Shown one piece after another: positions 8,752 through 17,614 of a stretch of DNA of 36,307 bases. The notes below the pieces were generated by a model, which was given only the letters and a program-made list of their open reading frames with translations, did no database searches and was not told the DNA's origin. How positions within the stretch are numbered: position 1 is the first letter of the stretch; every line of letters begins with the position of its first letter. The position numbers and the translations under genes were made by a program. The DNA is taken from positions 1-36,307 of the IMG/VR virus record IMGVR_UViG_3300028417_000013; one strand, written 5' to 3'. Source of the stretch: a virus.

Positions 8752-11258
8752 GGATCGTTTGTCTCCATTAGGGGTTGAAGATATTGAATATTTGAAGGTA
8801 CAGGCTTATCATGCATCCAGTAAAGATGTTTTTCTTGCTCCCACCCATCAGGTATTTGAACTTCCAGAACTCCTGAAACTAAATGTGGTGGTCGTCCTGA
8901 AACTTCTCCAGGCTCTCGATATGGTGGATGTTCCAAATTATAAAGTGATGTTCCGAATTTTGTTCCAAGTGATGCACGAACGCGCACACCAAGTTTTGTT
9001 ATTGCACGAGATTTTGTCATCGCACTTCCTATTTCTGCACCGCCATTTATATCTTCTGTTTTACCTATACCGATAAAGCCAAGTCCAGCAATCACATATC
9101 CAGCATCATCATCAAGAGTAACAGCTCCGTCAGTGACTACCGCGCCCTCTTGAACACCGCCATCAGCCAGTATTACCACGGTTTCGCCTTCTAAATGATT
9201 AAGGCCAGCCAAGCCTTTAGCCATATAATACCATTCGCCAATAGCCCAATTCGCAGTTTCTACGTAATACTTGATAGTCCCTGTTACTTCTGTAGTAGAA
9301 TTAAAGTTGTCAATTTCAATTTGACCACCATCAGGTGATTGTATTCTACGCAGTTCGGTTGCCATTTGAGCCGTGAAGAATGGCGCACTGGCCGTCACAG
9401 TTACAGCATCGCCAACATCAAGATCACCTGTAATTGTTAGACCAACCGTCGCAGCATCTCGGCCGTCATATGTCAGGGCGGAATCACAATGCACAAGCGT
9501 TTTCTGAACGTTCCACAAGGCTGTCAACCATGCGCAGTCGTCAGTAACTTTGTTATATTCACCAGTGAAATAATCTTCAAAAATAGGAATTTCCTCCATA
9601 TTCGGCACATATTCAATAGACCTTCTCGTTTGGCCGTTAATTGTGCGTGTGACCATTTGCCACAATTCATCATCTTCATCAGCATCGGGGATTGTCGCAA
9701 TAGAACCCCACAGGCCATTAGTTTTGTGCAAATGCCATGCCACTACTTGTTGAGCAGGATCGAAAGTAAGGCCTGTAAGCTTACCGTCATTACGAACACC
9801 CCATATAATATTTGGTGTTCCAGCCGTGAAACTGAATTGTTTAAATTTTGATTTCCCGATATGGTCAGCTAATAAAGTTCTATCAGGTGATGTATAGCCG
9901 TCTTGAAGTGCGTTATATTCGAAGCTGCGCACGGTGCGGCCGTTCCTTTGTGGATACAGGATGTAAGAATCAAGCCGTATTGGCCGAACCTTTGATACAC
10001 CGTTGAACGATGTTGGCTTCACGGAAATATTTGTAGGAGTGATTGCACTATTGTCACCGCCGCCAGTTATACGAAATTCAGCCCCAGAAGTTCCCACGCC
10101 AATATAATTTTCCGCGCCCAATATCCAGCGAATACGGTTTGCCTGATCTGCACGCAATTTATAGATAATCGCATCACCGTCAAGTGTGCCAGTAGTGAAA
10201 TCATCAAGTTCGCCATCTTCACGAGTTTTAGAAAACCACATGCGGGTAGGATAAAAATCAGATGCGCCATAGATTAGACGCCCATCAAACAATGTCACGA
10301 TTGATGGGTAAGAAAACGCTGTGAATTTTTCTGATATCCCTGCGCTTCCATATGCTGTGTTATCGGTGCTGTCATATTCTTCAAGTTCGAATGTAGTCCC
10401 GCTAACATTACGAACCGTGAAGCTCTTGTCGTTTACCTCGGTCATGCCAATAACACCAGAAATAAAAGCAATATCGCCATTACTATAGGTATTTACAGCA
10501 GAAACAACGGCAGGATTAGCTTGTGTTATGCCTGTTATGGCTATACTAGCGGCCTTTGTTGTCCCAAATGGATTTGATAAAATATCAAATGCAGCATTCG
10601 TCCACGCTGTATGTGACGTTCGTGTTAATTTTTGCGGGGCATAGTTAGAATGCACAAGATACATAGTATTTTCGGTTTGCGTGTAATCAAATTCAAACAG
10701 GTCAGCTTCCAATAATGGGCTTGCCACCTGTACTATTTCTGCAACGCTTCCGCCAGAGGTGTATGCTGAATAGGTTGTTGTATCCACGGCGATAGTTATG
10801 TTGTTAGGATCAATAACAGACGCTACAGCGAACTCTAGGCCATTTAATTTAGTCATTCCGCCGATGCCTGACAGATAAATCGGCTCACCGACAAGCAATC
10901 CATGGCCATTGATAGTTATTTGAGCCGCCGCCGCCTGTGTTATTGCTGTAATGGCTATCGGTGTAAAAGTATTTAATCCATGATCTTTATACATCCGAAT
11001 GAACGAATCTGTAAATTCAAGAATGTAGGCTTGTTCAGTTTGGTATATAAATGGCACAAGGCGCGCCATATTATTGTCTTTGGTAGTCGCCACAAAAATA
11101 GAACCTTCACGAAGAGAAGCTTCGCCCTGCGCTGTCACCTTATAGTTTTGAAGGTAATCTAGAGCTTGGTCATAGAAATCTAAATCAGCCCGACCGCGAA
11201 GCTTGGGGCTGATATATCCGTAATTCATAGCTGTGAAATCAGGGGTAACTCTTGCCAT
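8748..11258 (-). CDS. Tail tubular protein B-like (T7 gp12 type)
   Basis: This 836-residue protein directly follows the gp11-like gene and should form the short tail's nozzle. The first 90 residues (YGYISPKLRGRADLDFY, then ASLREGSIFVA) match the N-terminal pattern of podophage gp12-like proteins. Two copies of a roughly 70-residue beta domain follow, at about 101-170 and 239-306. Each has an ITxITQA opening, a hydrophobic strand, SG(I/V)xGMT(K/E)(L/V)N, and a Ser/Thr-rich end. Domains of this kind are often inserted in phage tail proteins. The region TLFDGRLIYGAS is typical of the family's beta-propeller. The C-terminus ends with a dense Pro/Trp/Tyr segment. Family and role are confident. Confidence 0.88.
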   Translation of the reverse strand: MARVTPDFTAMNYGYISPKLRGRADLDFYDQALDYLQNYKVTAQGEASLREGSIFVATTKDNNMARLVPFIYQTEQAYILEFTDSFIRMYKDHGLNTFTPIAITAITQAAAAQITINGHGLLVGEPIYLSGIGGMTKLNGLEFAVASVIDPNNITIAVDTTTYSAYTSGGSVAEIVQVASPLLEADLFEFDYTQTENTMYLVHSNYAPQKLTRTSHTAWTNAAFDILSNPFGTTKAASIAITGITQANPAVVSAVNTYSNGDIAFISGVIGMTEVNDKSFTVRNVSGTTFELEEYDSTDNTAYGSAGISEKFTAFSYPSIVTLFDGRLIYGASDFYPTRMWFSKTREDGELDDFTTGTLDGDAIIYKLRADQANRIRWILGAENYIGVGTSGAEFRITGGGDNSAITPTNISVKPTSFNGVSKVRPIRLDSYILYPQRNGRTVRSFEYNALQDGYTSPDRTLLADHIGKSKFKQFSFTAGTPNIIWGVRNDGKLTGLTFDPAQQVVAWHLHKTNGLWGSIATIPDADEDDELWQMVTRTINGQTRRSIEYVPNMEEIPIFEDYFTGEYNKVTDDCAWLTALWNVQKTLVHCDSALTYDGRDAATVGLTITGDLDVGDAVTVTASAPFFTAQMATELRRIQSPDGGQIEIDNFNSTTEVTGTIKYYVETANWAIGEWYYMAKGLAGLNHLEGETVVILADGGVQEGAVVTDGAVTLDDDAGYVIAGLGFIGIGKTEDINGGAEIGSAMTKSRAITKLGVRVRASLGTKFGTSLYNLEHPPYREPGEVSGRPPHLVSGVLEVQIPDGWEQEKHLYWMHDKPVPSNIQYLQPLMETNDP

Positions 11259-11897
11259 TTATGTCACCACTCTTCCTTGATAATCCGTCCCATTTATAGA
11301 ACGTCCTTCTTTTGCAGCCTTCCATTTTGATTTACGGATTTTGTATTGTGGCGGCGATTCTTGACCATCAACACCTTTGCTTTCTGTTAGCTTGTCTTTG
11401 TATGAGTTTTCCATTGTCTCAACCATTGAACGATTACCAGTCATATCGTAAGCGAGATAGACGGCTAGTTTCCGCGCCCATAACTGAATAAAGTTCGGAG
11501 TCATTTTACTAATATCTTCTTGGTCAAAGATATATCCTAACTCGATCGGCGCGCTCAAATTTGTATAAATAAAACCAGCCTTTACCTTGTAATCGGTTTC
11601 TGGAATTAATTCATCGCCAACCCAAGATAAGCGGATATAGTTCGTGGGTAAAAGATATTTATTTCCAAAACGGCCAGCAGTAGGAGCAGGTGATGCGGCT
11701 GGTAATGAAATCTCGGTTTCTGCAAAATTCCAAATATGATCTATAAGAACTTCACGACGCGCTTCGTCTATCCATTGTGCGGCTTTTTTGGCGAATTTAC
11801 TGCCTTTATCTGGCGGCTCAATGTTCGTAACAGCGTCAACTTTAAGAAGGCCGGCTGTAAGATTTGCAAGTCCTGTATTTGTGGAAACGCGCGCCAT
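11259..11897 (-). CDS. Tail tubular protein A-like (T7 gp11 type)
   Basis: A 212-residue protein with an N-terminal helical part (AKKAAQWIDEARREVLIDHIWNFA), then the hallmark GRFGNKYLLPTNYIRLSWVG and a C-terminal helix with WARKLAVYLAYDMTGNRS. This matches podophage gp11/gp4-like adaptor proteins, which join the portal to the nozzle. It is the first gene after the capsid cassette terminator at 11919-11960, so its expression needs readthrough or another promoter. It abuts the gp12-like gene without a gap. The ATG at 11897 has only a moderate upstream site (AAGAGG). Confidence 0.88.
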   Translation of the reverse strand: MARVSTNTGLANLTAGLLKVDAVTNIEPPDKGSKFAKKAAQWIDEARREVLIDHIWNFAETEISLPAASPAPTAGRFGNKYLLPTNYIRLSWVGDELIPETDYKVKAGFIYTNLSAPIELGYIFDQEDISKMTPNFIQLWARKLAVYLAYDMTGNRSMVETMENSYKDKLTESKGVDGQESPPQYKIRKSKWKAAKEGRSINGTDYQGRVVT

Positions 11898-11918
11898 GTT
11901 ATACCTCTTAACGTTAAT

Positions 11919-11960
11919 ATTAAAGAAATAGGCCGACGTTCTGGTGAGTTCGTCGGCCTA
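11919..11960 (-). terminator. Rho-independent terminator after the capsid cassette
   Basis: Bases 11929-11938 (TAGGCCGACG) and 11951-11960 form a perfect 10-bp stem with a 12-nt loop. Read on the - strand the stem is followed by a U-rich tail (TTTCTTTAAT). It lies between 11975 (stop side of the preceding gene) and 11897 (start of the tail gene). It would end most transcripts coming from the capsid promoter at 13540-13568. Confidence 0.85.
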
Positions 11961-11974
11961 TCCTAAGCACCCAA

Positions 11975-12463
11975 TTAAGCCGCAAGACCTTCTAGGATGG
12001 CAACCACATCGCCAGCAGCACTTCCAACCGTGATACCGGTTAAAATGATGTCATAGCGAGATTTTGCAGTTGTAGGAGTAAGACCAAGCAATTCAGCAAT
12101 GCTTTTCAGCGCGCCGAGATCTGCAATGTCCACATTCTCCAAGCCGTCAATTACTCGTGATGCACTCGAAAGATCGATCGCATCAGCGAATAGATTGTCG
12201 TCAACTACTACGCCTGTTTCTGAATTTGCAACGCCGATATTGTAATCTGTACCAGCTGTAATCGCGTCACACATGACGGTCAAAGCAACAGGAACAAAAG
12301 AAGATGGTACATTTGCAAAAAGCAGATACGTTGAAGTGTCATCATCAGCAGCGAGAATCGCAGTCGCCCCTACTGATTTAACAACTTCATGCGCATTACT
12401 TCCAGGTTCGGTTTTTTCCCCTACGTTGGAAGCATCGTTAGTAAAATAATTTTGAACAGTCAT
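11975..12463 (-). CDS. Probable head decoration or capsid-associated protein
   Basis: A 162-residue acidic protein, rich in Ala, Val, Asp and Thr, beginning MTVQNYFTNDASNVG. It follows the major capsid gene after 24 nt, with an AAAGAAAGGAAT ribosome site. It shares the capsid promoter and lies before the terminator at 11919-11960. High-level expression with the capsid protein suggests a stoichiometric head component. The alternating hydrophobic pattern fits a beta-rich fold. No catalytic motif or named family was recognised; the decoration role is inferred from context only. Confidence 0.5.
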   Translation of the reverse strand: MTVQNYFTNDASNVGEKTEPGSNAHEVVKSVGATAILAADDDTSTYLLFANVPSSFVPVALTVMCDAITAGTDYNIGVANSETGVVVDDNLFADAIDLSSASRVIDGLENVDIADLGALKSIAELLGLTPTTAKSRYDIILTGITVGSAAGDVVAILEGLAA

Positions 12464-12487
12464 TTTACTATTCCTTTCTTTTTAAAG

Positions 12488-13381
12488 TTATGGTGTGTGT
12501 GTTGTCTGAAATTCCTGAATCCGCACGCCTTCTTTACGCACAGCACCAAGCATCAACACGGCTTGCACCTGTTTAGCACGGTTCATATCAGGACGGATAT
12601 CGACATACACTTCGGCGTCTTTAGCTAATCCAACCTCAATGCCACCACTTGCAAGTGCGATACATGAACGCACATTACCAGCAGAAACAGCTAGGATTGG
12701 ATTTGCAATCTTGCCACCGAAATGAGTGAAATCAAGTCCAGCACCGTGAACAATCTTGCCTTTTTCGACAACAAGTTCACGAGTGAAATCACCAGACGTC
12801 AACTCATTTTCTTGCATAAAGTCAGTATGTTCTTCACCGGAAATCAAGAGGGACATATCTTCTTCGATTTCTGTCCCGATCTCGTAATCCATAAAGTTTT
12901 CACCTACTTCAAGCAATTTTTCGTATGTTGAACCAGCCGTTGCATCAACAGTTATAACGCCATCAGCGGCCGCAGTTACTGCGGTTGTCATGTCGCGTCC
13001 TGTATAAACAGTGGCCAGAGCAGCTTCAACCACCATGCGGTCAAACTGTCGGTACATTGCTTTTGCAACAGCAGCGGAATAGTTGCGTTCTGGATCTATT
13101 AGAACACCAACTTCATCTTTGTTGTCCAGATATATAGTACAGCGAAATTCTCGCATACGTAAACGGCGACGGCCATGCACAATATCTTGCCCTAGGGTCT
13201 TCTGGTGACGCGATGTAATTTCGATAGCTTCAAGGCTATCCATCGTTTCAACAGTTTTATCATGGGTAGACATTGGCGTGACTGTCACTTTGTCACGTAA
13301 GCGGGTTTTCATTTGCTGACCATTGGTATGCACTTGATCGGCAAACTGAATTGCCAGTGCGGTATCAACTTGATTTGTCAT
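12488..13381 (-). CDS. Major capsid protein
   Basis: A 297-residue protein starting MTNQVDTALAIQFADQVH. It matches the podophage/siphophage capsid type that starts with M(S/T)NQVDTA and has a TSRH...RRRLRMREF stretch and LIDPERNYSAAVAKAMYRQFDR. It should form the icosahedral shell. The open frame reaches up to 13456, but 13381 is chosen because TGAGGA lies just ahead and the family begins here. It follows the scaffold gene but is separated from it by a terminator, has its own promoter and carries a structured 150-nt leader. Together with the next gene it forms an isolated high-expression unit. Confidence 0.9.
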   Translation of the reverse strand: MTNQVDTALAIQFADQVHTNGQQMKTRLRDKVTVTPMSTHDKTVETMDSLEAIEITSRHQKTLGQDIVHGRRRLRMREFRCTIYLDNKDEVGVLIDPERNYSAAVAKAMYRQFDRMVVEAALATVYTGRDMTTAVTAAADGVITVDATAGSTYEKLLEVGENFMDYEIGTEIEEDMSLLISGEEHTDFMQENELTSGDFTRELVVEKGKIVHGAGLDFTHFGGKIANPILAVSAGNVRSCIALASGGIEVGLAKDAEVYVDIRPDMNRAKQVQAVLMLGAVRKEGVRIQEFQTTHTP

Positions 13382-13533
13382 TTTGAAAGTCCTCATTGTT
13401 TGGTTAAATTTAAAACGGGTAGCTTTCGAAGCGTTATCCGATAATATCGGGCGCATTCTTGCCGTTTTGGTGGCCAGCCAGCATATTTACATGCTTCAAT
13501 CTGGCCTACTAATGAGGTCTTCGGTTGTCAGAT
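13382..13533 (-). other. Structured 5' leader of the capsid mRNA
   Basis: The predicted transcript start is near 13533, giving a leader of about 150 nt. It can form a hairpin at 13472-13506: outer stem 13472-13477 with 13501-13506 (GGCCAG/CTGGCC), inner stem 13481-13484 with 13491-13494 (GCAT/ATGC). A second hairpin is CCGATAATATCGG at 13438-13450. The capsid ribosome site lies in the unpaired end. Such leaders often stabilise abundant phage mRNAs; that role is inferred. Confidence 0.5.
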
Positions 13534-13539
13534 ACATAT

Positions 13540-13568
13540 ATTCTAATCGTTTTTAAATGATTTGACAA
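13540..13568 (-). promoter_or_regulatory. Sigma70 promoter for the capsid gene
   Basis: On the - strand, TTGTCA (13568-13563) and TAGAAT (13545-13540) are separated by exactly 17 nt. Both hexamers match the sigma70 consensus at 5 of 6 bases. It lies just downstream of the scaffold terminator and upstream of the capsid gene. Confidence 0.75.
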
Positions 13569-13575
13569 GTCAATG

Positions 13576-13602
13576 AAAAAAGCCCCGCCGAATTAACGGC
13601 AG
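13576..13602 (-). terminator. Rho-independent terminator after the scaffold gene
   Basis: On the - strand, CTGCCG (13602-13597) pairs with CGGCGG (13590-13585) around a 6-nt TTAATT loop, followed by GGCTTTTTT. One pair is G-T. It separates packaging/scaffold transcription from the capsid promoter immediately downstream. Confidence 0.7.
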
Positions 13603-13630
13603 AACTTTCCAACTCAACACTAGGAAAAAC

Positions 13631-14614
13631 TTATTTTCGTTTCGCTTCCGCGTCCGTTAATTCACCTATTTGTTTATACATTGCATTGACATTCTTCTTT
13701 GTTTCAGCATGATCTTTGTGCATTGCATCACGATATGCAGGTGATGCCATAGCAGTTTGCGCCTCCGACCGTATATCTGCAAGTGACTTCCCAGAAGATC
13801 CACCACTATCAGAAATATTCTCATCTGAAAGACCATAGGTTTTCTTCATGTGTTGTGTCACCAAACCCAAAGCCGCCGCAAATGCCGGTGTATTTTCATT
13901 GCCTATAGATGCTTGGATTTGCGCGCGCAGTTTAGCATCGGGAATAGCCGCTTGCATAAGTGCGCTAGCTTCTTTGGCTATAAGCTGTTTATCTTCGCCG
14001 AAAATCTCATCCATCTTAGTATTTAAGGCTTCATTTGCAGCGGTTTCGCTTGCTTGATGTTCCTCAAACATAGCTTCACGCAAAGCGTTTGCAGCTTCAC
14101 CGGGAACATTATTCTTATGCAACAGATCAGCCCATTTGTCAGCGTGAGCTTGGTCATATGCTTCGTCTGGCATACCTTCTGGCTTTTCAAAGCCATATCC
14201 AGAAGCTTCCTTTGGAACACCAAGGGCTTCATTGAAGGCAGCGCGTTCTTCGGTGGTCGCATTCTCACCAGGAACGCCGACTTGTGGCTTACCAATCTTT
14301 GATTGCGCTTCCAATAGTGACTTTGCCATGTCTTGCACAGGATTTTCAGAATTTGCGTACTTTTCAAAGCCTGGGTTTTTGGCTAGGTCTTCACCAAGTA
14401 GAGAATTAAAGTCGACCTTGTTGGAATCGCCACCTTCGTTTTTGGATGCGTTGTCACCTTCACCGCCAGTTCCAGCATCTCCGCTTTCAAATACACCAGC
14501 TTTTCCGCCTGTGCCGTCAGTGGTTGCGCTTGCTGCGCCAGCATCACCAGCACCGCCGCCAGCTTCTTCCATACAGAACATAGGTTGAAATCCATTTAAA
14601 AATTGTAAGCTCAT
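13631..14614 (-). CDS. Scaffolding protein
   Basis: A 327-residue acidic protein directly before the capsid gene. The N-terminal quarter is low complexity (Gly, Ala, Asp, Glu). The middle has GEDLAKNPGFEKYAN and ENPVQDMAKSLLEAQSKIG, then GVPGENATTEERAAFNEALGVP and GYGFEKPEGMP, a pattern typical of phage scaffolds. The last part is helical and ends in a basic tail (DAEAKRK), the usual capsid-binding end. It directs head assembly and is then removed. Family assignment is firm. Confidence 0.85.
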   Translation of the reverse strand: MSLQFLNGFQPMFCMEEAGGGAGDAGAASATTDGTGGKAGVFESGDAGTGGEGDNASKNEGGDSNKVDFNSLLGEDLAKNPGFEKYANSENPVQDMAKSLLEAQSKIGKPQVGVPGENATTEERAAFNEALGVPKEASGYGFEKPEGMPDEAYDQAHADKWADLLHKNNVPGEAANALREAMFEEHQASETAANEALNTKMDEIFGEDKQLIAKEASALMQAAIPDAKLRAQIQASIGNENTPAFAAALGLVTQHMKKTYGLSDENISDSGGSSGKSLADIRSEAQTAMASPAYRDAMHKDHAETKKNVNAMYKQIGELTDAEAKRK

Positions 14615-14616
14615 AA

Positions 14617-15009
14617 TTATATTCCTTTTTTCTTAGGTTTAGATTTGCGTTTCGGTTCTTCTTCTGGATCAAAGAAACCAGATGGTTTTATCTCGCCGTA
14701 TTCAACACGAGCAAGAACATCAGTGTTTATATGTTTTCTTATTGCCAAATAATTGTTCAACTCCATTGCTGAATAAAGTGTTGAATACGGATCAACTTTG
14801 CCAGAAGTCTCTGCTGATAAGATGACCTTACCAAACCCTGACCTTTCCATGATCCAAGCGAGAACGCGCATTCCGTGTTCAGTTTGAAAGGTTTTGCCAA
14901 AGTCTTCGCGCATCAAGGACAACTTAAGTTCCGCGAAATCTTTGGCTTTTTTATCATCTTCCTGACGTTTTTCATCGCGTTCGGAAGGTAGCATTGTTTT
15001 ATTGTTCAT
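14617..15009 (-). CDS. Bbp19-like phage protein
   Basis: A 130-residue protein with a central block DFGKTFQTEHGMRVLAWI, then GFGKVILS and STLYSAMELNNYLAIRKHI. This resembles the Bbp19-type small protein (named from a Bordetella phage), found between portal and scaffold genes in many podophages. The C-terminus is very basic (KRKSKPKKKGI). Its role is not established. It ends 3 nt before the scaffold start, in the head gene cluster. Confidence 0.55.
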   Translation of the reverse strand: MNNKTMLPSERDEKRQEDDKKAKDFAELKLSLMREDFGKTFQTEHGMRVLAWIMERSGFGKVILSAETSGKVDPYSTLYSAMELNNYLAIRKHINTDVLARVEYGEIKPSGFFDPEEEPKRKSKPKKKGI

Positions 15010-15031
15010 TTTTCCACCAGAATATTATTTG

Positions 15032-15385
15032 TTAAATTGTACGGACAATCTTGTCAGAGAAATCTTCTCTTTTTACTCTTTTTCCTGTTAATTCAATCAA
15101 AACATTTAGATTTGGCGCACCTGCTTTTGTCCAGTGCGCATCATCATTGTTGTTTAATGATTTAAGAGCATCTACCAGAGTAAGCTTTTCAGATTTCAAA
15201 ACGTCCTCTTCTCGCTTTTTGGCGGCAACCTTGCCTTTACGCGCAAAATCGCGTTCTTCTCTTTCCTGTTTTAATGCGGCCTCACGACCAGCCGAATTTT
15301 TTTTGTCAATATCCTTCTGCTTTGCAAGGATATTTTGCTTGCGCGCTTTTTTATGTTCTGGATAGCTTTCTACGATTTTAGACAT
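15032..15385 (-). CDS. Small conserved phage head-cluster protein
   Basis: A 117-residue protein. The first two thirds are highly charged and probably coiled coil (KQEREERDFARKGKVAAKKREED). The end, DDAHWTKAGAPNLNVLIELTGKRV, is a module often seen in small proteins near phage portal and scaffold genes. Function unknown. It lies 33 nt after the portal stop in the same frame, so portal TAG readthrough would extend into it. Confidence 0.55.
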   Translation of the reverse strand: MSKIVESYPEHKKARKQNILAKQKDIDKKNSAGREAALKQEREERDFARKGKVAAKKREEDVLKSEKLTLVDALKSLNNNDDAHWTKAGAPNLNVLIELTGKRVKREDFSDKIVRTI

Positions 15386-15418
15386 TATATTTTCCTTCGT
15401 TAAGATTAACTTAAATTT

Positions 15419-17140
15419 CTAAGTGTTATCAGTATTCTGCGCTACTGCGGCATCTTTGGCAACCCCACCCAATTGTTGCATCATCTGCGCTTGCTGTTGC
15501 GCCTCCTGTGCTTCGCGCTCTTTATCGACTGCGGCCATCACATCAGCTTCTTTCTTCCACATGCGCGAATCAGCTCCTTTAATTTCTGTCAAGCGGTTCA
15601 ACGTCCAATCAGCATCTACGCGATGTCTAATTGTATCGTCAAAATTAGCCATCTGCGCAGCTATTTCAAGCATTTCCACCATTCCTTGACCTTCTTCAGC
15701 CATCATATCGCGCGCGGCTGGTGTCAGATATTCTATTTTATAAATATCCTCGTCGGCTTCCATGGCTTTTAGTAATTTTTCAGGAAGATACTTAACTTTT
15801 TCTCCGTTTGCTTCTTTCGCTTGAGCAATTGGATCACCGGGAACATAGCCAAATTTATTGCGGCGCAAGCAAATATTGAACGATGTATTGATGATAACGT
15901 CGAATTTTTCAAGCAGGATGCGACTTACAATTGATCTAAGCGTTGACTGTCTTATTGCATTACGCAAAAATGCTTCGCCTTTAGTCATTTGGACATCGTT
16001 ATTCAAATTAATTAATCGGTCGATCATAAAATGATTACTGATGTTGTTTTCAAGGTTTTCTATAACTTGCGGCGCGTTACGTATCTCTTGAATATCAAAT
16101 AATTTTCCAGTAGGAGCAACGCCGGGAGACGCTTTGTCAATGCGCAAAATATTAGTTGCGCCAGCAGATGTGTCGATATAGCTATTCCCAGCCACAGCGT
16201 CATTAATTTGATACATAGGTGGATCAAGGTTCTTTTCCATGGCCAGCATGAAATCTTCCATTACCTGATTTAACATCATAATGGATGGCAGCGCATTCAT
16301 TCCACGGCCACGGCCATATCTTTCGTTGATGCGTTTAGCGAGGCGCGCACAGGCTAGAGGTAGTTCCTGATATCCAGATTCCAAAAGTATCTTTTTACTT
16401 TCGACTTCAATATGCACGGATTTATATGGCATGTCCTTAGCAGCTATAGAATTTTCCTTGCGTTCTTTTTCAGGACGTTCGGCTATAACATGTAAAACTT
16501 GGATCTTTTCATCCATTTTACCATCTTGAAACAGTTTGCGCACTTTCGCTGAAACGTTGTCTATTTTGTATTTCTCGATTAGTTGCGACACACTGTATTC
16601 ACGACGGCGATTGAATTCGCTTGCACGGCCAGCGGCATTCTCTGCAAGGCTGAACTGCTGAATTGACCAAGGTTCGAAGCTTAAACATCCAAGTTGTGGA
16701 TTGTCGCGATTGCGTTCCTCTGTGAATACGCCGTCAGTTCCTAAAGTTATTAAGTCCAGCATACTTTCATCTAGCGCAACGGACATACCAGCCTCTTGAT
16801 CGTCCATTTCATCTTGAAGGATTTCTGTAGTTTCCTTCCAAAATGTAGCCATTTCTTTATCTTTATCGAAAACTTTTTTATTTCCTGCCAACGTATATGA
16901 CTTAACTCCTGAAGACCAAATATAACCTAGGAATGCACTTGATGAAGTTTCAGCCATATGAACAGGAGCGTCAGACCAGAGCAATGAATTTATAAAAGCA
17001 CCGGGACTACGTGATGTTTGGAAATCAGCGCGCCGCTGGTGGATATATTCTGAAACAAGCTGCCATTGCGGAAGCCACATATTACGCTCTGTAGCAAGCT
17101 GGCTTTCGCGCTCAAGGTATTCTTTAACTGTTTTTGCCAT
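15419..17140 (-). CDS. Portal (head-to-tail connector) protein
   Basis: A 573-residue protein beginning MAKTVKEYLERESQLATERN. The WLPQWQLVSEYIHQRR start, LLWSDAPVHMAETSSSAFLGY, and the C-terminal Gln-rich helix (EREAQEAQQQAQMMQQ) fit the podophage head-tail connector family. The dodecamer is the DNA gate and tail docking ring. The frame is open up to 17224, but 17140 is preferred because it follows the upstream gene's stop and fits family length. The gene ends in TAG. It is part of the terminase-portal-scaffold run. Confidence 0.88.
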   Translation of the reverse strand: MAKTVKEYLERESQLATERNMWLPQWQLVSEYIHQRRADFQTSRSPGAFINSLLWSDAPVHMAETSSSAFLGYIWSSGVKSYTLAGNKKVFDKDKEMATFWKETTEILQDEMDDQEAGMSVALDESMLDLITLGTDGVFTEERNRDNPQLGCLSFEPWSIQQFSLAENAAGRASEFNRRREYSVSQLIEKYKIDNVSAKVRKLFQDGKMDEKIQVLHVIAERPEKERKENSIAAKDMPYKSVHIEVESKKILLESGYQELPLACARLAKRINERYGRGRGMNALPSIMMLNQVMEDFMLAMEKNLDPPMYQINDAVAGNSYIDTSAGATNILRIDKASPGVAPTGKLFDIQEIRNAPQVIENLENNISNHFMIDRLINLNNDVQMTKGEAFLRNAIRQSTLRSIVSRILLEKFDVIINTSFNICLRRNKFGYVPGDPIAQAKEANGEKVKYLPEKLLKAMEADEDIYKIEYLTPAARDMMAEEGQGMVEMLEIAAQMANFDDTIRHRVDADWTLNRLTEIKGADSRMWKKEADVMAAVDKEREAQEAQQQAQMMQQLGGVAKDAAVAQNTDNT

Positions 17141-17141
17141 G

Positions 17142-17411
17142 TTATAGCCCCAATAATGATTTTGATGTGACGGTTTCGTTATCGTTTGCAAGTGGGGTGA
17201 AAGCTGTGCTTCTTTCACCAGCATTAGATCTTAAAAGTTGTTGTCGTTTTTCTTTTTCGCCTTGTTTTTTCTTAACTGCCGGATCTTCAATTGCGGTTTG
17301 CTCTGGAGCAGCTGGCGCGGCTGGCGATGCTTGCCTTCCTCCAGCAACGACAGAACTAAACAAGCCCATCCCACCCATAATTATACCGGCAGTTATTGGA
17401 TCAATTCCCAT
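17142..17411 (-). CDS. Small head-cluster protein, paralogue A
   Basis: An 89-residue protein. It starts with a short hydrophobic segment (GIDPITAGIIMGGMGLFSSVVAG), then an Ala/Pro stretch, a basic helix (KKKQGEKEKRQQLLRSNAG) and the terminal motif TSKSLLGL. The C-terminal half resembles the next small protein (17414-17614), which has KKEKKSKQSAILANAG and ends TTKTLLGL, so the two probably arose by duplication. Podophages often have small proteins ending in a (K)TLLG motif between terminase and portal; role unknown, perhaps connector-associated. Confidence 0.55.
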   Translation of the reverse strand: MGIDPITAGIIMGGMGLFSSVVAGGRQASPAAPAAPEQTAIEDPAVKKKQGEKEKRQQLLRSNAGERSTAFTPLANDNETVTSKSLLGL

Positions 17412-17413
17412 GA

Positions 17414-17614
17414 TTATAATCCTAACAATGTTTTAGTGGTTACGTTTGGAGAGCCGCCGCCAATTGACTGCGCGCCAGAAGATCCAGCATTCGCTAGAAT
17501 AGCGGATTGCTTGCTCTTTTTTTCTTTTTTGATAGCTTTTTGTGATGGCGTATCTTCAACAACTGGAGCGGAAAAGATCGGTTGCGCTTTTGGCTTACTT
17601 CCTAGAAACCCCAT
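17414..17614 (-). CDS. Small head-cluster protein, paralogue B
   Basis: A 66-residue basic protein starting MGFLGSKPKAQPIFSAP and ending in the same TxKxLLGL tail as its downstream neighbour. It lacks the hydrophobic N-terminus of that neighbour. Its start overlaps the terminase large subunit end by 20 nt, suggesting translational coupling. Function unknown. Confidence 0.55.
   Translation of the reverse strand: MGFLGSKPKAQPIFSAPVVEDTPSQKAIKKEKKSKQSAILANAGSSGAQSIGGGSPNVTTKTLLGL

Noticed and set aside
8750-9076. 108-residue + strand frame at the tail gene end
   Set aside because: Antisense shadow of the gp12-like gene with Leu/His-rich composition.
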